Shown: positions 48,606 through 58,625, counted from the first letter of the stretch. The stretch: 64,000 nt of DNA from Acanthosepion pharaonis (GCA_903632075.3 CAHIKZ030003496.1:947501-1011500), one strand, 5' to 3'. A program made the numbers and translations. The notes: generated by a model not told the origin, from the letters alone.

Positions 48606-49141
48606 AGGTAGGCAGAGTATTACGAGACAGAAGGGTTCCACTGGTAATAAAGAAAAGATTACTGAACAGGTACGTGACATCTCCCCTCCTTTACGCTAGC
48701 GAATGTTGGACGGTCTCCTCAAAGATGAAGAAGAGACTCGAGGAAACGGAGGTGTTGTTCTACAGAAGGATGCTAAGGATACCATGAAACGAACATGTAA
48801 GCAACGATGAAGTTTTGGCGAGGATGCAAACAAAGAGGAAATTTATACTTAAGATCAGAAAGAAGCAGCTAATATTTCTGAGACGGGTAATGAGAAAAGA
48901 CGGCTTGGAAAATCTGATACCCACAAGGCGGATAGAGGGAAAGAGGGACAAGGCATGGCAACACGTCATATTCTTAACGAGCTCAAGAAAGTGGATGGCA
49001 GAACAGGGTCAGGGAGAAATAACAAAAAAACAAATCTCTATTGAGAGCTACAAGGGACAGGAGGAGGTGGAGAGCCATGATCGCCTACGTCCTGAAGAGA
49101 TTCGGCATATAAAAGACGACTATCCTTCCAACTCTTTGTAT
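48515..49141 (+). pseudogene. RTE-like LINE C-terminal region, sense copy
   Basis: From about 48,570: GGMAKVAFQKVGRVLRDRRV, VIKKRLLNRYVTSPLLYASE, CWTVSSKMKKRLEETEVLFY and RRMLRIP, then a TGA (usually W), and NEHVSNDEVLARM. Next come LRRVMRKDGLENLIPTRRIE and GKRDKAWQH, and the GGAGAGCCATGATCGCC ending. This is the longest post-palm stretch of the RTE family in the window, about 190 codons with one or two breaks. It is head-to-head with the antisense copy ending at 48,605. Confidence 0.85.
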
Positions 49142-49394
49142 ACATTTACACAAACTTGTTAGGTAGGTTACTCGGTCTTGCCCCCTGATTTTCTTATCTG
49201 TAAATTGTTCTTGTGAGTGTCAAGTTTTCCAAGCCCCTCTTTCCTCATTATGTGTCCCAGTCAGCAAGGATTCATCCAAACAGTTTTTTTTTCTAAATTC
49301 AACCGATAAGGTATGTTTATTTAAACTTTTATTATATTTTTCTAATTTTTGAATGATACGTTGTATATCAGAATTGAAATCTTTATAATTCTCA
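49142..49394. other. Unassigned DNA
   Basis: Probably LINE 3' UTR remains; nothing diagnostic is visible. Confidence 0.35.
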
Positions 49395-49596
49395 AAATTT
49401 GTGTGTATATGTGTGTGTGTATGTGTGTGTGTATATGTGTGTGTGTATGTGTGTGTGTATATATGTGCGTGTATGTGTGTATGTGTGTGTATATGTGTGT
49501 GTATGTGTGTATGTATGTGTGTGTATGTGCGTGTATATGTGTGTGTATGTGTGTATGTATGTGTGTGTGTATGTGTGTGTATATGTGTGTGTGTGA
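49395..49596. repeat. (TG)n/(TATG)n microsatellite
   Basis: Interleaved TGTG, TATG and TGCG repeats run for about 200 bp. Frames of C/V or H/T residues on either strand are artefacts. Confidence 0.97.
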
Positions 49597-49839
49597 TCGG
49601 ATGTTTATACATTTCCACAGTTTTCATCCGATTTCGATGAATTTTTTTGTTTGATAGATAATTCTTCAGTGCCATTTTTGAGTCCAAATTGTTGACGACA
49701 ATGGCTCTCCACTACTTCCTCTCAGCAACGTTTTACTATTTACTATCTGTTCTTCGATATATATCTTTCATAAAAACTTTAATAAAAAATAAATAGTTTA
49801 AATTATCACAATAATATTATTTATTACTAGCAGTAGAGC
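49597..49839 (-). pseudogene. Unassigned DNA with a short RTE LINE 3' scrap
   Basis: ATGGCTCTCCACTACTTCC at about 49,701 matches the antisense LINE ending also found at 45,460 and 59,870. The rest is AT-rich and unassigned. Confidence 0.4.
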
Positions 49840-50261
49840 CCGGCGTTGCCCAGGGATGTAACAGTAAGAGATAGATCAAGTATCGACCATCATAAAGACT
49901 GAAAAATAAAATTGACAAAGATTATTGTTTAAGGTTGACGGACACGCGTATGTCTTAATTTTTTTTTTTTTTTAACGAATTGGTCAAACCCAAACTCAAA
50001 CAAAAACATTGTTTTTAATCGTTATGAGTCTATCGATTGAATAGGATTTTATTATAAACAATTGTCTTCTAAATGGAATTTTTAAAGCATTCTGAATGTA
50101 AAAATAAAGAAAAAAGTGTGCAAGACAATAAGAAACACTACCTGCCAAAAAAAAGTGAAGTTTTGTTGAAATCGGTTGATGTAGGAAATCCGATCCCATA
50201 TATAAACGAACACACACACACACACACACAAACAGGTTTGCCTGGCTCGTTAGGTTCATAG

Positions 50262-50319
<58 letters not shown>

Positions 50320-50340
50320 GTATCACCAAAAAAACGTGAT
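49840..50340. mobile_element. Unclassified dispersed repeat with embedded microsatellites
   Basis: It begins TAGAGCCCGGCGTTGCCC, a short GC-rich block out of character with its surroundings and of a kind I associate with ends of invertebrate interspersed repeats. It contains GTTGACGGACACGCGTATGT and TTGTTGAAATCGGTTGATGT, then (CA)n at 50,212-50,231, (TA)n at 50,263-50,307 and (TATG)n to about 50,323. No protein is encoded. The family is not identified. Confidence 0.4.
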
Positions 50341-50829
50341 ACCTATGATTTAAACTACATTTCAATAAATGAAAAATCTTTTATTTTTTTTATTTTTTTT
50401 TTTTAATTTCAAGGTAATAGATTAAATTTAAATATTAACATTAAATTTAATATTTTCAAGAAGCAGAATACTTTGCTGTATTTCAAAACGAATTTAAATT
50501 GATTGTAAGAAGTTCTATATTTTTGAAAATCGCTAAAAATTGTTGATTTTAGCCACGTCATCACAATGTCATTCTCTATACTAAAATATCTTTTAAAAAT
50601 AAAATATACTTTTCTGTAAAATTATTTGAGGAACATTAGCTGATTTGAAGTTTAATTAATCTGATTTGAAACAAATATTATTTACTTGCAGTTTTAAACA
50701 TCGCAGAAATGCATTTTTTAACACGGAGGTAATTGTTTTTATTAGGTGTTGAAAAATGACCGCCTGAAAGCATTTTGACAACCGGAAATTTAACTAATTT
50801 TTCTACGGGGGACACATCTTTACATATTT
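50341..50829. other. Unassigned AT-rich DNA
   Basis: A/T-rich sequence with homopolymer runs; no motif seen. Confidence 0.4.
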
Positions 50830-51235
50830 AGTCAGTTATTTGCCATGCGCGATACACGTTTAGGTGATCATGTATCTTTCGATACATGACTGACAAGGCA
50901 AATATTTTTTTCCCGCAGTAGGTTGCCATTTCTTTCTGCGGTAGACCAGTTGCCATCCACATTTTTGAAGGGCCGAATAGAAAGAGTTGGCGGATTACAT
51001 GCCACTAGGTCCCCAAGCAGCCCCCCATAGGTTCTGAATTCAGAATTGTCCTTCTCCTAGACCAGCTGCCATCCAAGTCAACATCCTGCTATTTACCTGG
51101 AGGGAGAAGAAAAGGTTTTCATACCTTTCCTAAGGGTATTAGCACGTAAGTGAATATAATAGATTTGATGGGGATTCGAACTCGTTTCTCCGATTTCTCA
51201 ATCTGAGCCGCTATCCATATAACAAAAGTAACGTG
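50830..51235 (-). mobile_element. SINE-A copy (tRNA-related head)
   Basis: On the minus strand the head at 51,165-51,230 has GGATAGCGGCTCAGATTGAG and the box-B-like CGAGTTCGAATCC. The body follows (TTACGTGCTAATACCCTTAG, TAAATAGCAGGATGTTGACT, CTAGGAGAAGGACAATTCTG), and then a tail with CTGCGGGAAAAAA and a 9-bp hairpin. Related copies are at 53,925, 56,165, 58,870 and 62,975. It resembles the tRNA-derived SINEs reported from octopus, but I cannot match it to a named family from memory. Confidence 0.8.
50868..50889. other. 9-bp hairpin in SINE-A tail
   Basis: TCATGTATC, loop TTTC, GATACATGA: a perfect stem. The same 22 bases recur at 58,912-58,933. Confidence 0.8.
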
Positions 51236-51306
51236 AGAGACATATTTATATTACTTTTTTTTTAACTACACAGTAATCTTAAAAATTTACGTAAGTTTTC
51301 TAAATA

Positions 51307-51314
51307 ATCTAATG
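51307..51314. repeat. Left 8-bp target duplication of hAT element
   Basis: ATCTAATG, identical to 51,894-51,901. Confidence 0.93.
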
Positions 51315-51893
51315 CAGGTGTTCTTAACCTTTTGATGATTCCAGACCCCCAATGGATTGTCCAATATGGTTCCATACCCGCTTCATTTGACTATCGAAAT
51401 AATTATCATCAATCCTATTATTTGCCAATATGTCTTCCAAATATTTTAATCGCTTGAATTTACTGTACTTTAGATTTGGATTGCTACGAATAGAACATGA
51501 AAAATAAAACATAAGTATTGATAACTTTATTATATTTTTTTTTTTACTGAAAGTAAAATAAAGTTATAATTCAGTTTTAGTACACAAGAAAAAGGAAGAG
51601 AACATACATGTACAAGACTTTTTTAGTATCTCGACTACAATAAAACAGACTTTGACTAATCTAGTGAGATATTTTCTGTTGTTTTTGTGCAATCAAAACA
51701 TGAATTCCTTTTTTTTTTTTTTTTTTTTGACAAACGACATTTTGCACCAAATCTGTGAAAAGAAAAATGAAAAACTGTGAAACACAACACGGGGTGCGGG
51801 GAACTACCAGTACCCCAAAATCGATTCCCATACCCCTAGCATTTGGTTCCCATACCCCCAAGGAGTATGGATACTCCAGGTTAAGAACACCTG
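51315..51893. mobile_element. Non-autonomous hAT transposon, 579 bp
   Basis: The ends are CAGGTGTTCTTAACCTTTT on the left and, read inward on the minus strand, CAGGTGTTCTTAACCTGGAG on the right: 16 identical terminal bases of the hAT type. Perfect 8-bp duplications (ATCTAATG) flank it, the hAT length. Inside are C-rich blocks near both ends (CCAGACCCCCAATGG, CCATACCCCCAAGG), common in this superfamily. No transposase is encoded; the two minus-strand frames inside have no domain. Movement would depend on a hAT transposase made elsewhere. Confidence 0.93.
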
Positions 51894-51901
51894 ATCTAAT
51901 G
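51894..51901. repeat. Right 8-bp target duplication of hAT element
   Basis: ATCTAATG, identical to the left copy. Confidence 0.93.
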
Positions 51902-53165
51902 TTTTATTGAATTTTAGATACTTTGGTTTTAAATTTATTATAGTTACTGCTCATATTTTCTGATAATGTCATATATGGATGTCCGTATTTCCAAAAATCG
52001 CCTTGTTTATACACACAAAAAAAATTCAGAATACTTTTTAAAATATTGAGAGTCGCTTAATCGTAGTAACCTTTTCAATTTATGATTAGTAAATATATTA
52101 TTTACTTAATAACAGTATCACATAACTGACCGAAATTAATAAAATAACTTTCAAAATTTTAAATTTTTAGAAATTATTCTAATAGATTTTTTTTTTAAAT
52201 TTGAAAACAATTCTTGTAAAAATTCATTATTGATCGAAATTTTTTCTTAGTTCCCATAATATATATTGTTCATAAAAGCAATTAAAAGCTTTTCTAATTA
52301 AATAATGCCTTAGTTTTATTGCATTTTTTACTTTACGATTCAAAGCAGATTTTCGGTAACTGGGGGTCTTGTTTTATAAAAATAATTTGATGATTTAAAT
52401 TCTCCAAGGACTTCTGGATAGAATTAAAATGAACTTTATGAGACACATAAAAGAATTTCTCAAAATTTCATAAAATTAAGTAAATGTGGGGGTAACAGAT
52501 GGAAAAAAAAAAAAGGATTTTTACAAGGATTTTCTAAAAAAATAAAATTTAAAAATTATTTATTTCATTTGTGAATAAATCCTGGAAATCTAATTAAAAT
52601 TCAACAATTATTTAATTTTTGCAAGAATTTCCAAATCAATGTGTTTTTGACTTCACCCTTTTCTATTTTCTTTCCCCCCCCCATACTAAATTTTGTTCTG
52701 TTCTTTTTTCTCTTTTCTCCTTTCAAGCTGCTCCTCTCTCTTCTCTTTCTCTCTCTCTCTCTTATTCAAGACGATATTTGTAATGGAAAAAAAAAAACAA
52801 TTCTCTATTGAACGCATGCGCAAATCCGTTATCACAGCGCCCTCTGTCTGCAGGTGCTGTGTAGAACCCTATCAGCTTCGCACCTTGTTACTCGTCCTCA
52901 GGGACCAAAACATACCGCTTAATACTTAACACCCTAATACAAAAAGATACATTGTAATTCTTCCCAAAGTACTTGCCAAGTTGAACGCATTTTTCTTTAA
53001 AAAAAAAACCGCAAAAAAATAGACAAGAAAAAACATTTGACAGAAATAATGTCGCCATTGACATGAGCAAAAAGCTATTCTTTTACTCAACAATCTGTAT
53101 TGTCAACGAAACAAACATACTAACGGATGTTAAAAAGGAACAGGTAACCTATATATTACGGTGGA
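51902..53165. other. Unassigned AT-rich DNA with a CGCATGCGC motif
   Basis: Mostly A/T-rich with homopolymers and a T/C tract at 52,640-52,765. CGCATGCGC at 52,813-52,821 resembles an NRF1 half-palindrome and is followed by AGCGCCCTCTG. Nothing downstream looks like a gene. The 78-codon plus frame at 52,693-52,929 has no domain. Confidence 0.4.
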
Positions 53166-53169
53166 CACT

Positions 53170-53812
53170 GTAGACAATGGTCAAATGTAAATGAAGAAGC
53201 CCACTCCCTGTACGCATATTTAAGGTTTTCAATTTTATTATTTTTCACACTATACAAGTCCCAATAGCCACTCAAGGTAGAGTAAGACCTAAGAAGCACA
53301 CTTTATATGATTATGTGGGAAAGCTAACAGTTGACCGTAGATTTAACCAGGTTAAATTTCTAGTGATCGGGAAAGCATCCTATCGGGAGTAGATTCCACA
53401 ATGTAGCGGTTCATAGGAAGAAGCTTCTTGAGTAGAACTTCCTCTTTGCTAATGGAATACGAAGGGAATGAGGGTGATTCGCCTGAGTGTACGCGGTGTG
53501 GCGGGTTTTATATCTGAGGACCAGATTTGGTAGATCTAAGGAATGTAGCTCGTCTGAAACATTTCCTTGGAAATTGCGATAGATTAGCGAGAGGCTTGCA
53601 ACGTTTCGCCAATAAGAAAACAGGGATTGTAGGATAGAAAATAATTAATCACCCAAAGTCCACGTAGACGCTTTCGGGCTCTACCAAGACTGGAAGAGGA
53701 AGACTGGATAGCTCCAGCCCAGGTATTGCAGCAGTACTCTATTTTAGGCCCGATCTGGCTCTTTTAATGGTAGTGGATAGCAGGAAGAGTTGGGTCTAAC
53801 AGGCGACTGCCG

Positions 53813-53814
<2 letters not shown>
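53170..53814 (-). pseudogene. Jockey/CR1-like LINE C-terminal fragment, antisense
   Basis: Reading down from about 53,760: YCCNTWAGAIQSSSSSLGRA, RKRLRGLW, then further on ANHPHSLRIPLAKRKFYSRS, FFL, TATLWNLLPIGCFPDH and KFNLVKSTVN. These match the thumb and C-terminal pattern E-Y-C-C-x-(T/I)-W-(A/S)-G-A ... W-N-x-L-P-x-x-C-F-P ... F-K-x-x-V-N. The sequence differs enough from the copies at 4,001 and 60,740 to suggest another subfamily. Several stops are present. Confidence 0.75.

Positions 53815-53845
<31 letters not shown>
53815..53845. repeat. (CA)n microsatellite
   Basis: About 15 CA units at the 5' edge of the antisense LINE fragment. Confidence 0.96.
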
Positions 53846-53846
<1 letters not shown>

Positions 53847-53924
53847 CGTACTAGGGATCATAGAGTGATGGTAAACTCCACGATTTTTTCATTAGCTGCA
53901 TAGTATGTACTTCGCTATTGCTAC

Positions 53925-54325
53925 ATACGAATTTTGAATTCAGATTTGTCGTCCTCCTAGACTAGTTGCCACTCAAGGCTAAGGAGACTAGTCTGTCCTG
54001 CTAGTCGCTCATGGTTGACGATTTTAAATACAGAGTTATCCTTCTCCTAGACTGGTTGCCACGCAAGGCCATAGGACCCAGTCTGTTCTGCTATTTGCCC
54101 ATAGTTGGCGATTTTGAATTCAGAGGTATCCTTCTCCTAGACTGGTTGCCACGCAAGGCTATAGGACCCAGTCTGACCTGTTATTTACCCATAGATATGA
54201 GGTGAAAGAGATAGATTCCTACCGTTCCCATTGTTATTTGCACGTAAGTGAATGTAACAAACACGTCTGGGATTCGAACTCGGATCTTCGATTCTTCAAT
54301 CAGATTCGCTATTCATCTTTATCGA
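53925..54325 (-). mobile_element. SINE-A copy with a triplicated body module
   Basis: The tRNA-like head on the minus strand at 54,265-54,320 contains CGAGTTCGAATCC. The body module TAGGAGAAGGATA, GGCAACCAGTCTAGG, GGGTAAATAACAGG (minus-strand sense) is repeated three times, starting near 53,932, 54,018 and 54,107, about 86-89 bp apart. Other SINE-A copies have one module. Confidence 0.82.
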
Positions 54326-54345
54326 TGGATAGAATACTGGATGCA

Positions 54346-54450
54346 ACGGCAAAATTGTCCAAATTGTGTAACAGCAAAATTGTCTAAATCGTGTAACAGC
54401 AAAATTGTCCAAATTGTATAACAGCAAAATTGTCCAAATCGTGTAACAGC
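54346..54450 (+). repeat. 25-bp subterminal repeats
   Basis: GCAAAATTGTCCAAATTGTG-type units begin at 54,349, 54,374, 54,399 and 54,424, spaced exactly 25 bp. Related single copies lie at about 54,873, and inverted at about 56,033-56,078. Multiple subterminal units are typical of transposase-binding sites, which is inference here. Confidence 0.88.
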
Positions 54451-55106
54451 AGAGGATAATTGTCCATCCCTCAAAATGTTTAACATCTAAAAAAAAAACA
54501 CTAAACTGAGTTTCTTTTTTACTGGTCTTCTGATAAGAAGTTTAGCCATCTTCACACCATTTGTCGTTAGAATCAGTGAAAAACCATTTGAGTTATTCAG
54601 CTAGAAAGAGAATATATTAAAGTTTTAACACTATAAAATAGCTGCAAATTATTTCTGTTTATCTAATAAGTGAAACATAATCGTTACCGATGACTCAATA
54701 ACCGTTTCGATAATACAATAGAACTTGCTACCCATGATGCACCATTAGCAAGCATATATAAATAGCTGAGCTAATACGCAACACACAATGCCTGAACATT
54801 GCGTTCAAGCATAAAACAGACTGCTCCAATCGCTGTTGACTTCAATGTCCATCCACTTTTATAGATACCGTGTGTAACAACAAAATTGTTCAAATCATGT
54901 AGCTGTACTGGGATAATTGTCCAACCGACAAAATATTTCATATTTAACAAAATAACCACTAAACTAATTAAGTTTCTTTTTTCAGGTTATTCTGATAAGA
55001 TGTTAGCCATCTTGAACACCATTTGTCGTAAGAATCACTGAAAAAAACCTTTGAGTTATTCACCTAGAAAAAGAACAGTTTAAAATCGTTTTGTGTCAAC
55101 CCCACT

Positions 55107-55540
55107 ATGTCTTCCCAACTGAGCAATGGTGTGAGGAATATGATCATTCAAGCCTTGAGTAATGTTACCAACATTCATACTCTGGCTTCCATCTTCAAAG
55201 TCCATTCAAGGATCATCAAGAGAACGGTGAATAAGTTTAAAAAACGAGAACAGTAGCAAAGAAAACTGGATCAGGCGGTCACAACAGGAAGAGGGATCAT
55301 CATTTCAACTTAGATCTAAAGAGATCAATTAGAAAAAATCCAACTCAATCCATGAGACGTTTAGCACGTGAGAGAGGAGTTTCGCTTATGACAGTCCAAA
55401 GAGGAATGAACAAAGACTTGAAAATGAAATCGTACGTGAAACGCGTAAGGCACCATTTTTTACTCCGGGACAGAAAGTTAGAAGGTTAAAGAGGGTGAAG
55501 ATCATCTCAGATAACTTGGAAAATGATCCTGGCATACTAT
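55107..55540 (+). pseudogene. Tc1/mariner-superfamily transposase, N-terminal part only
   Basis: ATG 55,107 opens MSSQLSNGVRNMIIQALSNV, a first helix-turn-helix region (TLASIFKVHSRIIKRTVNKF), then a TAG at about 55,254. Further on, after a frameshift, the frame reads RSIRKNPTQSMRRLARERGV, SLMTVQRGMNKDLKMKSYVK and RVRHHFLL. The second part is the R-x-N-P-x-x-S-x-R-x-L-A-x-E ... (M/T)TV-x-R-x-x-x-x-D-L-x-x-K-S-Y pattern of the DNA-binding domain of some IS630-Tc1-mariner transposases. The catalytic DDE/D domain is absent; the coding part is lost at a short (TA)n near 55,540. Confidence 0.75.
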
Positions 55541-56164
55541 ATATATATATATAAAGAAAGAACAGCAAGATATATAATCCGGTGTTCTTATAGATATTTT
55601 TATTTTTACAAAATAGTGCTCAATGTAAATTTACAGAGCATTAATATTATAAATTAATTGATTTAAAATATGGTTTTTTTCGCTACACAGTTCTAACCAT
55701 GTTTCAAAAATGGAAGCTAAAAGCCCCGAATTTAATTTTGTGATTAAATTAAAGACATTAGTTCCATTTCATCCTCAAGCGAATTTTTCTATATATATAA
55801 ACTTTATTCGAATCCTTCATGAGCTTCCGATCCTTAGCTATGATTAATTAATGATGAACATGTCATTTTCGTTTTTAATCAATTTCATCACGATTTTTCT
55901 GTTGAGCTTGTAGAGTAATTATACATTCACATTGCTTAAAGACCAACAGTGTTATAAAAGCCTCAGAGAATTCCAGGAAGATATCTTTAATCATTTCTAA
56001 GATACAACGGTTTAAAGTTTAATCTAACAATTGGACAATTTTGCAATAACACGATTTGGAGAATTTTGCTGTTACACCCGACATATGAGGTGTAGGTTGA
56101 GCTTAAATCCTCATAGGCGTTCAAGGCGAGGGCCCTTCTTTAAGAGAACACCCGTTCATTGCTA

Positions 56165-56560
56165 TAGAGGCATGGTGGAGTAATGCATAGCGGCTTGGAT
56201 TGAGGAATCGGAGAGCCGAGTTCGAATTCCAGTCGAATCCATTACATTCACTTACGTGCTAATACCCTTGGAAAGGTATGAATCCTTTTCTTCTTCCCCT
56301 AGCTATGGGTAAATAGCAGGACAGATTGGGTTCTATAGCCTTTGATGGCAACTGGTCTAGGAGAAGGAAACATGCGGAAGGTCGTTTGGGCACCAGGTCT
56401 CTGTATTCGGCCCTTCAAAAAAGTGTGGATGGTCCTGCACGAAACCTTCACCACTATAATCAAATCTCATGTGCTATACATGCGGGTGGGGACCGCTTGT
56501 GAATTCCAAATTCCCATGAAACTCCAAAAATGGGTGAATTCCGTTACATGAACAAGAGAA
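56165..56560 (+). mobile_element. SINE-A copy, sense
   Basis: The head reads GGTGGAGTAATGCATAGCGG, GGAATCGGAGAGCCGAG and the box-B-like GAGTTCGAATTCC. The body has TTACGTGCTAATACCCTTGG, GGTAAATAGCAGGACAGATT and GGCAACTGGTCTAGGAGAAG. Past about 56,420 the match to other copies fades and I cannot place the 3' end. Confidence 0.8.
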
Positions 56561-56639
56561 GAGAGAGAACATTGCGATAGACGAAAATTTAGCGTCTGCT
56601 TGGTGATGATGGGACGTCTATAGTTTGACTTGGAAAGTA

Positions 56640-57030
56640 TTGAATGGAATCAGTCAGTTTTCTCTCATTGAACTGTTAGAGCTAGGTCTGAGTAGAGATC
56701 AGCTGTCACACTCCGGTCATCTAGATTTTTGGGAGCTCCACTTATATACCGTTGTAATATCAGGAGAAATATTCACAAATGATCGGTGTATACTCTTAGG
56801 CCGATTATTTATGTACAGTTGAAAGAGAGTTGTACCGAGAAGCTGTTCGAGCTAGTTCAGGCGATAGATCAGCTGTCAGACTCTGATCGTTTAGATTTTG
56901 AACGTGCTCTCATATACCGTTGTATCATCTGCATAGATATTCAAAGATGTGTTCTCACTCATTAGGTTATTTACAAACGAAACGGATTTTGTTATTTTGC
57001 TTGTTGCACAGGGTGTCGACATGGAGTAGT
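56640..57030 (-). pseudogene. LINE reverse transcriptase scrap with intact YADD, partly duplicated
   Basis: The minus strand reads KSVSFVNNLMSENTSLNIYA then DDTTVYEST near 56,920-57,000: F-x-N-D-L followed by I-YADD-T-T-(V/L)-Y, palm motif C of Jockey/CR1-like LINEs. A second, degraded copy of the same segment lies at about 56,660-56,785, where YADD reads SPDI. The two share GATCAGCTGTCA and ATATACCGTTGTA on the plus strand. Confidence 0.7.
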
Positions 57031-57086
57031 GATTAGTAAATTTGTACTAAAAACAGGATTCGATCCTTACGCGGTGCTCAAAAGCA
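57005..57086 (+). mobile_element. tRNA-like SINE head, tentative
   Basis: GTAGTGATTAGTAAATTTGT resembles box A, and CAGGATTCGATCCTTACGC carries a near-perfect box B (GGATTCGATCC). Too short to assign; a chance match is possible. Confidence 0.3.
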
Positions 57087-57719
57087 TTGACCTTTAATCT
57101 AACTTTAAAAGCCTGTTTCCGGTGTGCAATACTATTGAATGTCTGTCATTGGCAGCAAGAAATTTATATTCTCCTCCAGGTAAAAAAACAACAAAACACA
57201 TCTATAGCATCAGCATCATCAGCAACATCATCATCATCAACAACATTTCTCTTAAAAGCTTACGAACTCCATCCACATAACTGGGCCGAAAGCCGGTATT
57301 CATTCATGCGTAGTGCGTCTTCGGCAAGTAAACCTGGCGGTGCCCATCCCTCACAAAGCCAAACTACATTCGACAGCCGGCGTTCTCCAACTTGAACGCT
57401 CGCTTTAACCACAGGCAGGTAGCCATCGATTCCATCAGACCTTGCTGACTCAAAACAAAAATACTACAGTGTATGAGCTCTTCGGAAAAGCAAAAATGGA
57501 TGGCAATATTATTTCTGAAAACAGTGGGCTTTCACCAAAAAATATAAACCAACTAAGAATGTTAATTGCTATATAGGAATAAAGTGTCGCTGCCGACACT
57601 TGAGTTTGAACATAGATCGCCAGTTATCAAACACAGGCGATCCCATTATTGAATTAAGTAGACCACGTGACCATAGGAGAAACGCATCAGTAGAAAGTAG
57701 CGTGACGTCTAAACGATCG
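57087..57719. other. Unassigned DNA with a (CAT)n-like stretch
   Basis: An imperfect (CAT/CAA) repeat lies at 57,203-57,246. Plus-strand frames here show no domain. Confidence 0.4.
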
Positions 57720-58625
57720 GTATTTCTAGTCTATCCTCTATTATTATACGGATCACCATTTCTACTCTATCCTCTATTAATATACGGACAGGTATTCTCT
57801 ACACTATTCACTATACTATTTCTCTATTCGGATCACTATACGGATTACTATTCGATCGAGTGTTATCGAGCAAGTACTATTAGTACGAGTGTTATTCGAA
57901 GGCGTCTGAGACCAGCATTGTTCAACGGCGTTACTATAGTTGTGTCTGCAATTACAAAGTCTCTACCACAACGAGCATTACCAAAGTGACAACGACTATT
58001 CGTTGACAATACAAAAGTGGCAACGAGTGTTCGTTGACATCACAAAACATTTATTGTATCAATCCTCAACTTACATAGCGAAATACAATATTTATTCCCT
58101 AAAAATAGTAAAAAATCAACCAGCCCTATACTATTTCTCTAGACCGGTCACTATTCCGTGGTTACTATTCCAGCGAGTATTATCGAGCAAGTACTATTAG
58201 TGCTAGTGTTATTCGAAGGCGTCTGACACTAGTATTGGTCAATGGCGTTACTATAGTTGTATCTGCGATTACAAAGTCTCTCTACTACAACGAGCATTAC
58301 GAAAGTTACAACGAGTATTCGTTGACATCACAAAAATAAGAAACACTGAAGCTGTTTCTACTTTATCCTCTATTACTATAAGGAACGCTATTTTCTACTC
58401 TATTCCCTATACTATTTCTCTATTCGGATCACTATACGGAGGTTACTTTTCGAGTGCGTATTATCGAGCAAGTACTATTAGTTCTAGTGTTATTCGAAGG
58501 CGTCTGATACCAGTATTGTTCAACGGCGTTACTATAGTTGTAACTGCGATTACAAAGTCTCTACTACAATGAACATTACGAAAGTGGCAACGAGTGTACG
58601 TTGGCATCACAAAATTAATATAACC
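57720..58625 (+). repeat. Unrecognised tandem repeat of about 300 bp, three copies
   Basis: Three copies share, in order, CTATTCGGATCACTATACGG (or a variant), TTATCGAGCAAGTACTATTA, TTATTCGAAGGCGTCTGA, AACGGCGTTACTATAGTTGT, AATTACAAAGTCTCT and CGTTGACATCACAAAA. The GAAGGCGTCTGA landmarks are near 57,898, 58,215 and 58,497, so the periods are about 317 and 282 bp. The repeats contain many CG dinucleotides, unusual for this window. I recognise neither a protein nor a known family. Confidence 0.9.

Larger units (their letters stand above)
54337..56083 (+). mobile_element. Tc1/mariner-type transposon, about 1.75 kb, defective
   Basis: The left end has AACGGCAAAATTGTCCAAAT followed by further GTGTAACAGCAAAATTGTCC units. 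The right end, read on the minus strand, is GGGTGTAACAGCAAAATTCT then CCAAATCGTGTTATTGC. TA lies outside both ends (54,335-54,336 and 56,084-56,085), though the outermost bases align imperfectly. A truncated transposase starts at 55,107. The left portion includes a second, near-parallel left end at 54,870-55,080, so it may be a duplicated end or a nested insertion. The 55,565-56,020 part is unassigned AT-rich DNA. Confidence 0.7.

Noticed and set aside
48030..49141. Twin-primed (5'-inverted) single LINE insertion
   Set aside because: The inverted piece is the C-terminal part, not the region upstream of the palm, so 5' inversion during one insertion does not explain it.
49220..49687. 155-residue histidine/threonine-rich minus frame
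   Set aside because: It is a read-through of a (TG)n/(TATG)n microsatellite with random flanks.
51165..51230. tRNA gene on the minus strand
   Set aside because: Only box A/B-like blocks are present; no four-arm cloverleaf or acceptor stem forms by eye, and it continues into a SINE body.
52813..52850. NRF1/CTCF-type regulatory element at CGCATGCGC...GCGCCCTCTG
   Set aside because: Partial matches only; the CTCF-like part agrees at too few positions to claim.
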